Assembly: GCA_965644315.1 (NCBI GenBank)
Contig: CBFFRQ010000039.1
Location: 124,001-188,000 of the forward strand
DNA from: Caecitellus pseudoparvulus
Lineage: Eukaryota > Bigyra: Bicosoecida
Reading direction: 5' to 3'
DNA: 64,000 bases
Shown one piece after another: positions 1 through 8,680 of the stretch. The position numbers were made by a program, and so were the translations under genes. Positions within the stretch are counted from its first letter, which is position 1; every line of letters starts with the position of its first letter. The notes beneath the pieces were generated by a model. It saw nothing but the letters and a program-made list of their open reading frames with translations, did not search any database and was not told the origin of the DNA.

Positions 1-227
1 GCCAATCCGCTTCGCATGACGCCGGACGGCTGCTGAGAGCGGAGAAATGGCGCCTACACACGGCCTTGACACCCCGCTTGTAACTATGTGCATGATTTCG
101 AAGTCTTGATGTATGGATTTGAGCGCAGGCCTAGAGTGCGTCGGGGAGAGGCGCTGCCGCCCTCCCAGCACACCTGCGCCTCTGTACGCGCAGCGCAGAC
201 AGGCCATGCAGACGGCACACAGGTGCA

Positions 228-908
228 TCAGCCCAGAGGTGGGCCAGTTGGAGGCGCTCCGACAGGGGGCGCACCCGTCGCAACAGGCGCCTTGGGCTGC
301 TGCCCCCCGATGGGCGCCACAGCGTAGGCAGGCCGAATGCTGCCGCCGCCAGTGGGTGCACCAGCAGGCACATGGCCGGTATGAGGGGGGGCGGTGGTGG
401 GGGGGGGTGTGCCACTGGAGGAGGGGGGTGCGCCACTCCCCCCCGAGCTTGGACCTGCCCCCTCGCCCCCACCGTGCGTGTTGCCGTACTTGGCCCCTCG
501 ATCTGCATGCCCCGCAGTGGAGTAGAAACCGTCGTCCACAGGCACGTACCGTGCTGCTGGTGCCTTGGCCTTCCGGGTTCCAGCTCCCTGCCCGCTCACA
601 GCAGAGGCAGTGGCGGGCGAGAAGAAAGCCACTGGAGGGGGCGCGCCACCAGTGGCTGAGGTGCTCACTGGGGCTGGTGCGCTGCCAGGCGCCGTGGTAG
701 GGACCTGCCCATCGTGAGGTGCGGGGCTTTGCTGCACCGGCTGGGATGCATGGCCACTCTCTGCCGCCAGCTGGCGAGCATACACCGACGCGTACGGGTC
801 AGCAGCGGCCTGGTTCGACTGGGACGCAGGGGCCTTGTCTGGCGGCGGAGGCGCCACTGTATCTTGGAAGCTCTTCCACGCATCGCCAAGCGACTGGAGG
901 AAGGACAT
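228..908 (-). CDS. Proline/alanine/glycine-rich hypothetical protein
   Basis: I do not recognise this 226-residue protein. It opens with a short amphipathic segment (MSFLQSLGDAWKSFQDTVA) that could be a helix. The rest is rich in Pro, Ala, Gly and Ser, with a slightly more ordered patch near the middle (RYVPVDDGFYSTAGH). No membrane segment or catalytic motif is visible. It is transcribed away from the pseudokinase-like gene at 1211, so about 300 bp between them probably holds both promoters. The C-terminal half is low complexity and sits next to long G/C homopolymers (around 390-410), so the 3' reading frame could be wrong by an indel or a missed intron. Coding status rests on the long GC-biased open frame and the plausible N-terminus. 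Confidence 0.5.
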   Translation of the reverse strand: MSFLQSLGDAWKSFQDTVAPPPPDKAPASQSNQAAADPYASVYARQLAAESGHASQPVQQSPAPHDGQVPTTAPGSAPAPVSTSATGGAPPPVAFFSPATASAVSGQGAGTRKAKAPAARYVPVDDGFYSTAGHADRGAKYGNTHGGGEGAGPSSGGSGAPPSSSGTPPPTTAPPHTGHVPAGAPTGGGSIRPAYAVAPIGGQQPKAPVATGAPPVGAPPTGPPLG

Positions 909-1079
909 GCTGAGCTGGAACCTGGCTGCACTGCTTCAAAAGCTGAGGAGGACAGCGTGAGCAGGAAACGCTCGTGAAACGCAGACCCAGCGAGACCTCT
1001 GCGCAGCCACGCAGGGGACAAAGGCCAACAAACTGCGGCTCACTCATTGAATTGTGTGTGAGGCAGAGAGGCAGCCTTT

Positions 1080-1085
1080 TATAAA
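1080..1085 (+). promoter_or_regulatory. TATA-box-like TATAAA
   Basis: TATAAA lies about 125 bp upstream of the proposed ATG at 1211, inside the 909-1210 spacer shared with the divergent gene at 228-908. It stands out in a GC-rich spacer. Whether it works as a TATA box is inference; most genes in the window have no such element at a similar place. Confidence 0.25.
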
Positions 1086-1210
1086 GTGTCCTGGGCCGGA
1101 TTCACGTGGGAGCAGGCGAAGCATGGCGTTGACTGCAAGCCACACACCTGCACACACCTCTGGCACTCGCCCAGGCCAAGGCGGCCTGGTGCGGCACCTC
1201 TTCGATAGCC

Positions 1211-3726
1211 ATGCAAGTGGCTTCCCCACCTCTGCAATTCAGAGCTTCAAGGGCTGGTGAGGTGCAGTGCGGAGCTGCCGTTGAGACAGCAAGCCAGGCA
1301 ACGCCACCCCTCACGCTTCACAGGGAAGCGTTCATGCAGGATTTACTTGACCATGGTGTAATTTACGATGCAGACATAGGATTCCTTGCTGACTGCTGGG
1401 TGCGTCGAGCGAGGCAGCGTGCCAGGGGCCGGCGCACGGCTGCACAGTCTGGGACGCTCAATTTCCGCAGCGCACGCTGACGGCCGAATCAGACGGCCTC
1501 TCATGGGCCGCCTTCATGCACCACGTGAAGGAACACATGAAAGCAGAGAGTCCGGCATTCGTAGCGTTCCTGCAGGCCAAGGACATTGCGGAGCGTGCGC
1601 TGGCCGACGTGCAGGCTCTGGCGGGCGCCCACCCACCGCTTGCGAAGCTGCCTGCGCCCGGCACCCCCCTGCCGTGGCAGCTGGAGGCCGTGCTCCCGAC
1701 ACCAGAGAAGCTGCAGATGCTGCACCAGACGGAGGCCGCGACACGCACTGCCCTGGCGGCCGTGGCTGACGCGTGTGAGCAGCGAGTGCAGCAGCGCAGC
1801 GCCGAGCACTTGTTGCTGGGCCCGCTGGCGGCAGTTGGCGGCGGGGCGCTGCAGCCCATCCCCACGCCGCTGCAGTTCATGGTGGGCAATGCCCGTGCCA
1901 TCCACGCCCGCCTGCAGCGCCTGCGTGTGTCGCCCCGTGTGGTGGAGTGGGCCCATCTCCTCTGGCCCAGGGACGAAGAAGCACTGGCACCACTCAACCA
2001 CGCTGCGCCAGTGGCCAGGACGGCCCTAGCACCCCCTCGCATGGGAGGCGCAGCCTTCATCCAGGAGTGGGTGGCATTTCACAGCGCTGAGCGGCCGGTG
2101 GCGCAGGGGGGATCCATGTCGCGGCGGCCCCCCCCGCACCCCCTTGGCAGAGCGGTCCATGCAGCACTGCAGTCACATGGCGCAGTGGCGCAGTACGGCA
2201 CACGCAAGGACATGACGGCCACAGCAGCAGCAGAGGCAGCACTGCCATTCGAACTTGAGTGTGTCACGCTGCCTGGCACCGCGGTGACTCCTGCGGCTGC
2301 TGCGTTGTCGCGGAACATGCACGCGCTGCAGCAACTGACTCTGAGTGAGTACTTTCCCGACTACTGCGGACACAGCTGCCGCCACGGGCACACGTGCCAC
2401 CTGGTGGAGTACACAGGGGGGCTTTCTCTCGCCCAGCACCTGTCCACGCCCCTGCCCAGCATCCGTGCCGCCAGCGCACCCACCCCCCAGTGGGTCGCTG
2501 CCATCACATCGCTGGAGCGAACCTCCGACACGTCACGCACCGCCCTGGCCCAACTGCAAGACAGCGCCCTGCAGGCACTGGGCTCCACGGCTGCCCTGGG
2601 TCGGACGGGGCGTCTGGCAGCTGGCGTGGTGGGGGGGCAGTCCTGCAGCATCGCCGGGTCTCTGTGTGAGTCACAGGCGCTGTTCCGGTGGGTGGCGGGG
2701 CATGTGTGCCGCGCTCTGGCAGATGTCTTGACCCACACCTGCTACACGCTGCGCCAGCCGCTGACAGTGGACAATGTGTTCCTGTCAGAGGGCGGAACAC
2801 GAGTCACCCTGGGTGGCATTCCGTGGGGCGACCCCCTCCCCGCCCACGCCAGCCCAGCCCTGCTGCGGCAGCGAGGGGACGTGCTCCTGGCGTCACTGGG
2901 CAACATCCTGGCGGGTATGTTGGGGGGGGACGACGTCCAGCACGAAGGGGGGGCTGTGGAGGATGCGCCCACTCGCGTAGTGACTCGATCCGGCGCAGCG
3001 GAAGGCCTCGTCATGCGGTGCAAGGAGCGGGTGCTGCTGGCCCTGCCCTGGGATGCTGCGGGGGTGTTCGTGTGGAGCACTCCCACCGTGGCAGGGGGGC
3101 ACGATGGAGACAAAGCCCCCCCCCTCACCCCCTCGCCCCTCCAACTGTACGATGCGCATGGGCAGCTGGTGCACTGTGCGGAGTCAGGTGCCGCCCCACG
3201 CACCTGGGCTGATTGGCGGGCAGACACGGGCGTGTCGGCAGACCTGGCCCTCATGCCCCTCACTGCCGCGCAGACGCCCGGAACCGGAACACTGTTGCTG
3301 TTCCACCACGCAGCGGGGGACACCCTGCCCGACACGCCTGCCTTGGTCGTGCCAGTCACGGTGCACAGCCCAGCTCGCTCGGCGGCCCTGCAAGCCATCC
3401 TGCAGCTGGCGCAGAGCGCTGAGCGCCGGCTACGGGGCACCACGTACGCCGCCAAGGGGCCCTCCCACACACCCGCCACATCACCGTATGCCCAAGCAGC
3501 GGCAGCGCTAGGGCTGTCGTTGCCGGGAGAGGCAGGTGGCCGTGGCGCAGCAGCTGCCGGTGGGGCTGCCACTGACGCCGTGCATGTGGGCTCCCTCGTG
3601 CACCACCCCTACTTCGACACGTCTGCGCTGCAGCACGCGGCCGTGGTGGATGACTACGCTCGCCACTTCCACATGGCGCGACAAGTGGCTAGTGGGCTGG
3701 GTGGCGTCTCCGCCACCTTGCAGTAG
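1211..3726 (+). CDS. Divergent pseudokinase-like protein
   Basis: Two exons, 1211-1399 and 1471-3726, give 814 residues. The 71-bp intron runs from GTGCGT to TTTCCGCAG and keeps phase, joining GFLADCW to RTLTAESDG. The central part resembles a protein-kinase fold. There is a hinge-like stretch near residue 373 (VEYTGGLSLAQHL), an alpha-E/catalytic-loop-like stretch near 490 (LRQPLTVDNVFL), a DFG-position sequence that reads GGIPWG near 510, and a C-lobe-like DVLLASLGNILAGML. The C-terminal HHPYF also recalls the end of kinase domains. The catalytic-loop Asp and the DFG Asp are both absent, so any kinase fold should be inactive, as in the GCN2 or PAN3 pseudokinase regions. The fold call is inference from motif order; the remainder is unrecognised Ala/Pro-rich sequence. 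Confidence 0.6.
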
Positions 3727-4059
3727 CGAGGCACAGACTGTCTTGGTTTGGGAATCCAGTGTCGGGGGAATGCTGTCGGCTGAGCGAATTGATTCGTGTG
3801 GCAATGCACAGCTTGTCGGGGGACACTCTTTACATGCACGGCTCAATCGAACTGCTGGTGCCGGTTTCGCTGGGAAAGGCACACAGGCTTAACATGTGCA
3901 AATCAATAGTGCATTCACAATTTAGAAAGGAAACGCAAACCAACCCGCCCAAATAGTGCTTCCAGATAAAGTACTAACCTCAAACTTGCTCTGCGGAGCC
4001 TTGGTCTCCGCTTGTGCTCGCTTTTGCACCCGCCCCCGACGTGCGGAAACTGGTTGAGC
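3727..4059. other. Intergenic, no gene seen
   Basis: This 333-bp spacer lies between two plus-strand genes and is more AT-rich than its surroundings. It probably holds the 3' end of the pseudokinase-like transcript and the promoter of the gene at 4060. TGCGGAAA lies at 4042-4049. A TACTAAC sequence at 3972-3978 looks like a yeast branch point, but I find no matching intron. Confidence 0.5.
4042..4049 (-). promoter_or_regulatory. TTTCCGCA octamer (reverse orientation)
   Basis: TGCGGAAA occurs 10 bases before the ATG at 4060. It belongs to the over-represented TTTCCGCA set found close to several start codons. A regulatory role is inferred from position only. Confidence 0.25.
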
Positions 4060-4611
4060 ATGGCGCAGCAGCAAGGCAAGGCTGGCCCTGTGTGCGCCCA
4101 CGTGGACCCCTTCGCGATGGACGGCTTGTCCATGTCAGTGCCCCAGGGCACACTTGGTGTGACGCCATGGGGGGTCAGCGCCTCTGCCTTTGGCAGCGAC
4201 AGCCTGAGCAGTGCGAGCGTGGCCTCCGAGCAGCACCAGCGACCTGAGCAATGGCAGCCAAGGGGCAAGACACAGCGCCCCTCCCAGCCACCCCGGACCA
4301 CACAGGAGGCCGCCTCCCAGACAGACGTATGCATTCCGCTTTCGCCCACAGGCGATGCCATGTGGGCTGCTGCCCTGTCTGCGTTGGCTGTGGCGGGCAA
4401 GGAGGCTGTGGAACCCCAGGCGCTGGCGCCGTGCACCAGCGCCAACACAGCAGTGTCCCTCAGCGCCCAGCCCACAGCGCCACCTGCACTACACGAAGAA
4501 GGTGCATTGCAGCAGCTGCGCCAGCTGCAGGACGAAGCGGCTGGGCTGCTGACTCGACTGCAGGCGCGCCGTCGGCGAGTCAGCCCTCACCAACGCCTCG
4601 CTCAGACTTGA
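4060..4611 (+). CDS. Small hypothetical protein with C-terminal coiled coil
   Basis: An unrecognised 183-residue protein beginning MAQQQGKAGPVCAHVDPFAM. The open frame extends 48 nt upstream to another ATG, but this start has the better context and lies just downstream of the TGCGGAAA element. Codons are strongly G/C-ending, as in neighbouring genes. The first two thirds are Ser/Pro/Gln-rich and probably disordered. The end (LHEEGALQQLRQLQDEA and on) is a predicted short coiled coil. The last 32 bp overlap, on the opposite strand, the 3' end of the coiled-coil gene at 4580-7088, so the two transcripts converge and overlap. The function is unknown. Confidence 0.5.
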   Translation: MAQQQGKAGPVCAHVDPFAMDGLSMSVPQGTLGVTPWGVSASAFGSDSLSSASVASEQHQRPEQWQPRGKTQRPSQPPRTTQEAASQTDVCIPLSPTGDAMWAAALSALAVAGKEAVEPQALAPCTSANTAVSLSAQPTAPPALHEEGALQQLRQLQDEAAGLLTRLQARRRRVSPHQRLAQT

Positions 4612-7088
4612 GCTCTGCCAGCTGCCGCTTGAGCGCCAGATACTCAGCTTGCGTCGCCTGCTGAGCAGCACGCAGGCGTGCGTTCACCGTCTCCAGACGC
4701 GCCACCTCGCCGTACTTGAGCAGGCGCATGTTCTTGACGCTTTCGTGCAGTTTGGCAGCGAGGGTGTTCCGCTCCTGCGTCACGGCAGACAGGGCTGTCT
4801 CCAGCGCCCCCTTGGCGTCCAGCACCTCCCCCAGGCGGCTGCTGAGCAGGTCCATGCTGGCACGTGCATCTCGCATGCCTTGCTGGGAAGCCAGCAGACC
4901 CTCCTCCAGCTGCCGGATGCGGGGGCCGAACCAGGCCTTGTACAGGGCCAGCTCCCGCGTCAAGCTGCGGTTGCTGTCTCGCAGCTGGGCGTTGGTGTCA
5001 GATAGGTGCCCCACCTGTGTCAGCAGTGCTGCCCGCTGCGCTGACACATCTTGCAGTTCTTCCGAGGCGGAACGCAGGCGCATGACGGCCTCGTCAAGCC
5101 GAACACCCAGCACGAACAACTGGCTAGCCGTGGCGGACACGGCCGTGACACGAGCAGAGGACTGCCGTGCGTCTGTGGCGTCAGGTGTCCCCTCTGCTGA
5201 GGCGACAGGCAGCGTGGCCTCGCTGGGGGAGGCCCCCCCCACACCGCGAGGCTGAGGCCTGTCCTCCCGCCGTCCCCTGCGCCAGCGGGGCTGGGACAAG
5301 TCACGCGGCACCTCTGACGTCACACTGCCCCCCTCCTCATCCCCGCTCTCGTCCAGCATGCCCACGTACGGCCGCGCATCTCCGCTCCGCCCCGCCAGCT
5401 GGCTGCCTCGCACGTGAGGCACGTGCACGCCAGACAGCGCGTGGCGCAACACACGCAGCTGTGCCTGCAGCTCTCCACAGCGAACTTCGCTGGCGCGCAG
5501 CTTGCCTTGCAGGTCCAGCACGGCCTGGGCCTGCTGAGAGGAAGGGCGCCCCGCCCCCCCCCCCGCCGCCTCTGCCGCCGCGCCTGCCATGCGTGCCTGG
5601 CGCAGGTGACCCTCCAGCTCCAGGAAGCCCCCTGCCAGAGACATGAAGCGCCGCATGGCGGCAGAGGCCTTGAATCGCAGGATGGAGCCTGTCGCGGGGG
5701 TTGCCCGGATGATGCCGGTGGTGTCTGGGGCCGTCTGTTCCGCGAGAACACTGTGCACTGTGCGGGCCATGGCAGAGGGCGGCGCGTCCACTCCCCGGTA
5801 CGCCAGGTGGTTATTGCGGCGGTGGGGTGCTGTGGGGTCGTTCACGACGGGTGTGGGGGGTGGGGCTTCGTCGCCCGCCTGACCCCCCCCTACACCCCCC
5901 TGCAGCCCCATGCTGCGCTCCAGTTCCCCCTTGCGAATGAGCAGGAAACGACACAGCTCCACCATCAAGTGCTCCTTCAGCGCCAGCAGCTGCGTGATGG
6001 CGCCAAAGTCAAAAGAGATGGTGGGGGGCCCCCCTGCACCCCCCTCAGGCTCCAGACCCCGCTTCAGCTCCGCAGGCTGCGTCAGCACGCTGCTGCCCTG
6101 CATGCGAGACAGCAGCGCTTCGTCCTGGGCTGCCTGGCGCTGGGCGAAAGGGTCCCCCAGCGTCTCCTGCAGGGCCCGTCGAGTGCCTGCCCTGCGCAGT
6201 GCGGCGACAGGGCCGCTGGGCAGGGCCATCTTGGCAGGGGTGAGGGTGGCTGGGCGCAGTGCGGCGCGGTGCAAGGCGGCGCCACCGGGTTGTGAGGCGA
6301 GGGCTGTGAGGGAGGGGAGGGGTGCCTGGGCGGCGCTGTCTGCGTGTGCCTTGATGCGGGCGGTGGAGGTGGCGGTGTGACGGATGGAGGGGGGGTGTGG
6401 GCGGCGGCTCCCACCCCCCTGGCCACCCCCCGGCGCCGCCACCTCCACGCTGATGCTCTGCAGCTTCGTCTCCAGGTCCACCGTGAAGTCAGCCCACTGC
6501 CGCACGGGGTTGAAGAGCTCCTGTCCCCCGGCGGTGTACGGGTATGCCCCCGCCACAGCGGCGGAGAGGTCTGCCGCCGAAGCAGCCGATGCCGCAGCCA
6601 CCGCCTCGGCTCGGCGTGCCTCCTCCTGGCGTTGGGCCTCCTTCTGGCCCGGGATGAGCACGTGGCGAGACAGGAGGTGGTGCAGACACCGAATGTCTGC
6701 CTTGGTCGTCTCAATGAACGCCTTCAAATACTGCGACACCAGCGCGGTGGGTGTGGGTGCCGTGCGGGGGGAGCGCGTCGCCTGCGACTGTACGCCTGCG
6801 CCGCACCTTCCGTTGCCGGGTGAGGGCCCCCTCCCGCAGCAACTGCTTGACATCGTCCCGTGTGCGCAGCACTCGTGCATACTCCAGCTGGCGCCCCACT
6901 GCCGCTGCCAGGGAGTCCACGTCGCCCTGAAAGGCGCCCACCTGACGTCGCAGCGACTCGTCACTGTACCCCCCAAACGAGCCATCCTCCAGCGCGGCAT
7001 GGGCTTGTCCCAAGCGCTGTCGCAGCCCCTCCACAGCCGGCAAACGCAGTGCACCATGGGGCCCAGCCGAGTCCGCACTGCTTGCCAT
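4580..7088 (-). CDS. Coiled-coil hypothetical protein
   Basis: Two exons, 7088-6807 and 6730-4580, give 810 residues. The 76-bp intron starts GTGCGG, ends CAG and preserves phase (LTRQRK joined to YLKAFIETTKADIRCLHHLL). The protein starts MASSADSAGPHGALRL and is largely helical. A C-terminal third rich in Leu, Glu, Arg and Gln (from about residue 560) reads as a long coiled coil, with a clear heptad stretch near QRAALLTQVGHLSDTNAQL. Gly-rich linkers break up the middle, and an acidic patch (LDESGDEEGG) precedes the coil. No catalytic motif or membrane segment is visible. A structural, cytoskeletal or basal-body role is possible but unproven. The 3' end overlaps the convergent gene at 4060-4611. 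Confidence 0.65.
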
Positions 7089-7287
7089 GCTGTGTGGTCA
7101 GCTGCCTGCCCCGGACCACTTGTGCTGGTGCTTGCCTTGGCAGGTGGCAGTTGAGCGGGCACCAGGCCTGTGCAGGGAAATGCACCCGAACGCAGTTACC
7201 CTGCAGGACTGCACGCATGGGGCGTCACGGAAGAGTAAATTTGTGCACCGTGGCGGAAGGTTTGCGGCAAATCCCGCCCCCCCCCCT

Positions 7288-8430
7288 TCACAGCCGGATG
7301 TGTGTCGCACCGCCATCCACGCTGTACTCACACCCCGTGATGAAGGCAGCCTCGTCACTGATCAAGAACAGCACCAATGCCGCCACCTCCCGCGGCTCAG
7401 CCATGCGCCCCAGCGGGTGGTACGCCCCCAGGCGCTGCAGCTGGGCGGCCTCTTGCCCTGGGTACACACGCTGCAAGTACTGGTCCATGAGGCTGGTGTG
7501 CACGCGGCCAGGTAGCACGACGTTGCACCGGATGCCAGCTGCTGCGTAGTCTGCTGCCACGCTGCGCGTCATGGCGTTGATGGCGCCACTGCTCATGCTG
7601 TAGGCCAAGCGCTCAGACATGCCCACAGCTGCGGAGATGGAGCCCATGTTGATGATGACGCCACGGCTGCGTGGGCTGTGGGCAGTGGGGGAGTCGGTGC
7701 TGGGATAGGCGCTGGGGGCAGACTTGGAGGGGGCCTCCCCCCCTCGGCTTTGGGCGGGGGGGGCGGTGTCTGATGGCGCCGCCGCCGCGGCTGCCGCTGC
7801 CGTGTACTGCAGCGACCCACTATCTTGCTGCTTGGGCAGGTCGCTGGGCAACTGCTCCGTCGTGCTGCGTTGCAAGGCGTGTGGCTTGGCAGGCGGGCCA
7901 CTGTCGCTGGCGTCCATGGCGCTGGCAGCCTTGGAGAGGCCGGGTGACTCGGGGGCGGCCAGGTGAGGCAGGGCCAGCGGCTGCTCCAGCATGGCAGCCA
8001 CTGCCGCCTTCATACACAGGAAGGTGCCCTTTACGTTGACTTGGTACAGGGAGTCAAGCTCTGCAGTGGCAGTGCCGAGCAAGCTACCCACGCTGCCGAT
8101 GCCGGCGTTGTTCACGAGCACGTCCACGCGGCCGACAGACGTCAACACCGCGTTGAAAGCGCGGTATACTGACGTCTCGTCGGTGATGTCGCAGTGCATG
8201 GGCGTGGCGGTGTACAGGCTGCCCTCCCGCTGCGCCGTCGTGTTGAGCTCCTGTGCCGTGCTCTGCACTGCGCCCCACTGCACGTCCAGCAGGAACACCA
8301 TGCCGCCTTTGGCCTGCAGCAGCGCCGCCACAGTCTTGCCAATGCCAGTTGCTGCTCCTGTCACGATGCAGACTTTGTCTGCAGCACCGGGGGAGGGAGG
8401 GGCGGGCAGGTGACGGAGCGGAAATTGCAT
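7288..8430 (-). CDS. Short-chain dehydrogenase/reductase with altered active site
   Basis: A 380-residue Rossmann-fold SDR. The start at MQFPLRHLP is chosen because it lies 19 residues before the first strand; a longer in-frame start at 8559 exists. The nucleotide-binding motif TGAATGIG is at residues 24-31, and DVLVNNAGIG gives the NNAG motif. Ser264 and Tyr277 have the usual 13-residue spacing. The residue four after Tyr, normally Lys, is Ser281 (YSMSSGAIN, codon AGT), so the YxxxK dyad is broken. About 105 residues of Ser/Pro/Ala-rich sequence are inserted between the LEQ helix and the RGVIINMGS strand. The end (FITGCEYSVDGGATH) is typical of classical 3-oxoacyl-reductase-like SDRs. The substrate is unknown, and activity is doubtful without the lysine. 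Confidence 0.85.
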   Translation of the reverse strand: MQFPLRHLPAPPSPGAADKVCIVTGAATGIGKTVAALLQAKGGMVFLLDVQWGAVQSTAQELNTTAQREGSLYTATPMHCDITDETSVYRAFNAVLTSVGRVDVLVNNAGIGSVGSLLGTATAELDSLYQVNVKGTFLCMKAAVAAMLEQPLALPHLAAPESPGLSKAASAMDASDSGPPAKPHALQRSTTEQLPSDLPKQQDSGSLQYTAAAAAAAAPSDTAPPAQSRGGEAPSKSAPSAYPSTDSPTAHSPRSRGVIINMGSISAAVGMSERLAYSMSSGAINAMTRSVAADYAAAGIRCNVVLPGRVHTSLMDQYLQRVYPGQEAAQLQRLGAYHPLGRMAEPREVAALVLFLISDEAAFITGCEYSVDGGATHIRL

Positions 8431-8680
8431 GGTCTGCCGAAGCCCGCAAGGGCTCACGGGAGATGTCAAAGGAGCCAAAGGCGGCGGCAGGGGACTTCGG
8501 CGACGTAGATGTGGCTCGAATTGCTGGCTGGGGAGAATGCCCACCCCAAGCAGCTCCATGCGGCCATGCCATCAGGGCACACTAATTGCCTCACGGTTTG
8601 CACACGCCCGAAGCGGGACAGAGGCGCAGCCAAGGCGAGGGATGGCAAGCAGGGTTCATTCTCGGGTGGCGGACTGATTG

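Noticed and set aside
1-380. A minus-strand frame rich in Cys and His (CACWCTHW, CLRCGAH, CAVCMACLRC) that could be a zinc-binding C-terminus of the gene at 228-908 reached by a frameshift in a G-run.
   Set aside because: Out-of-frame readings of GC-rich CTG/TGC-laden sequence here are often Cys-rich by chance, and no splice pair or indel evidence supports joining the frames.
3972-3978. TACTAAC, a perfect yeast-type branch point.
   Set aside because: No suitable donor/acceptor pair or upstream exon was found, and none of the placed introns shows this sequence.
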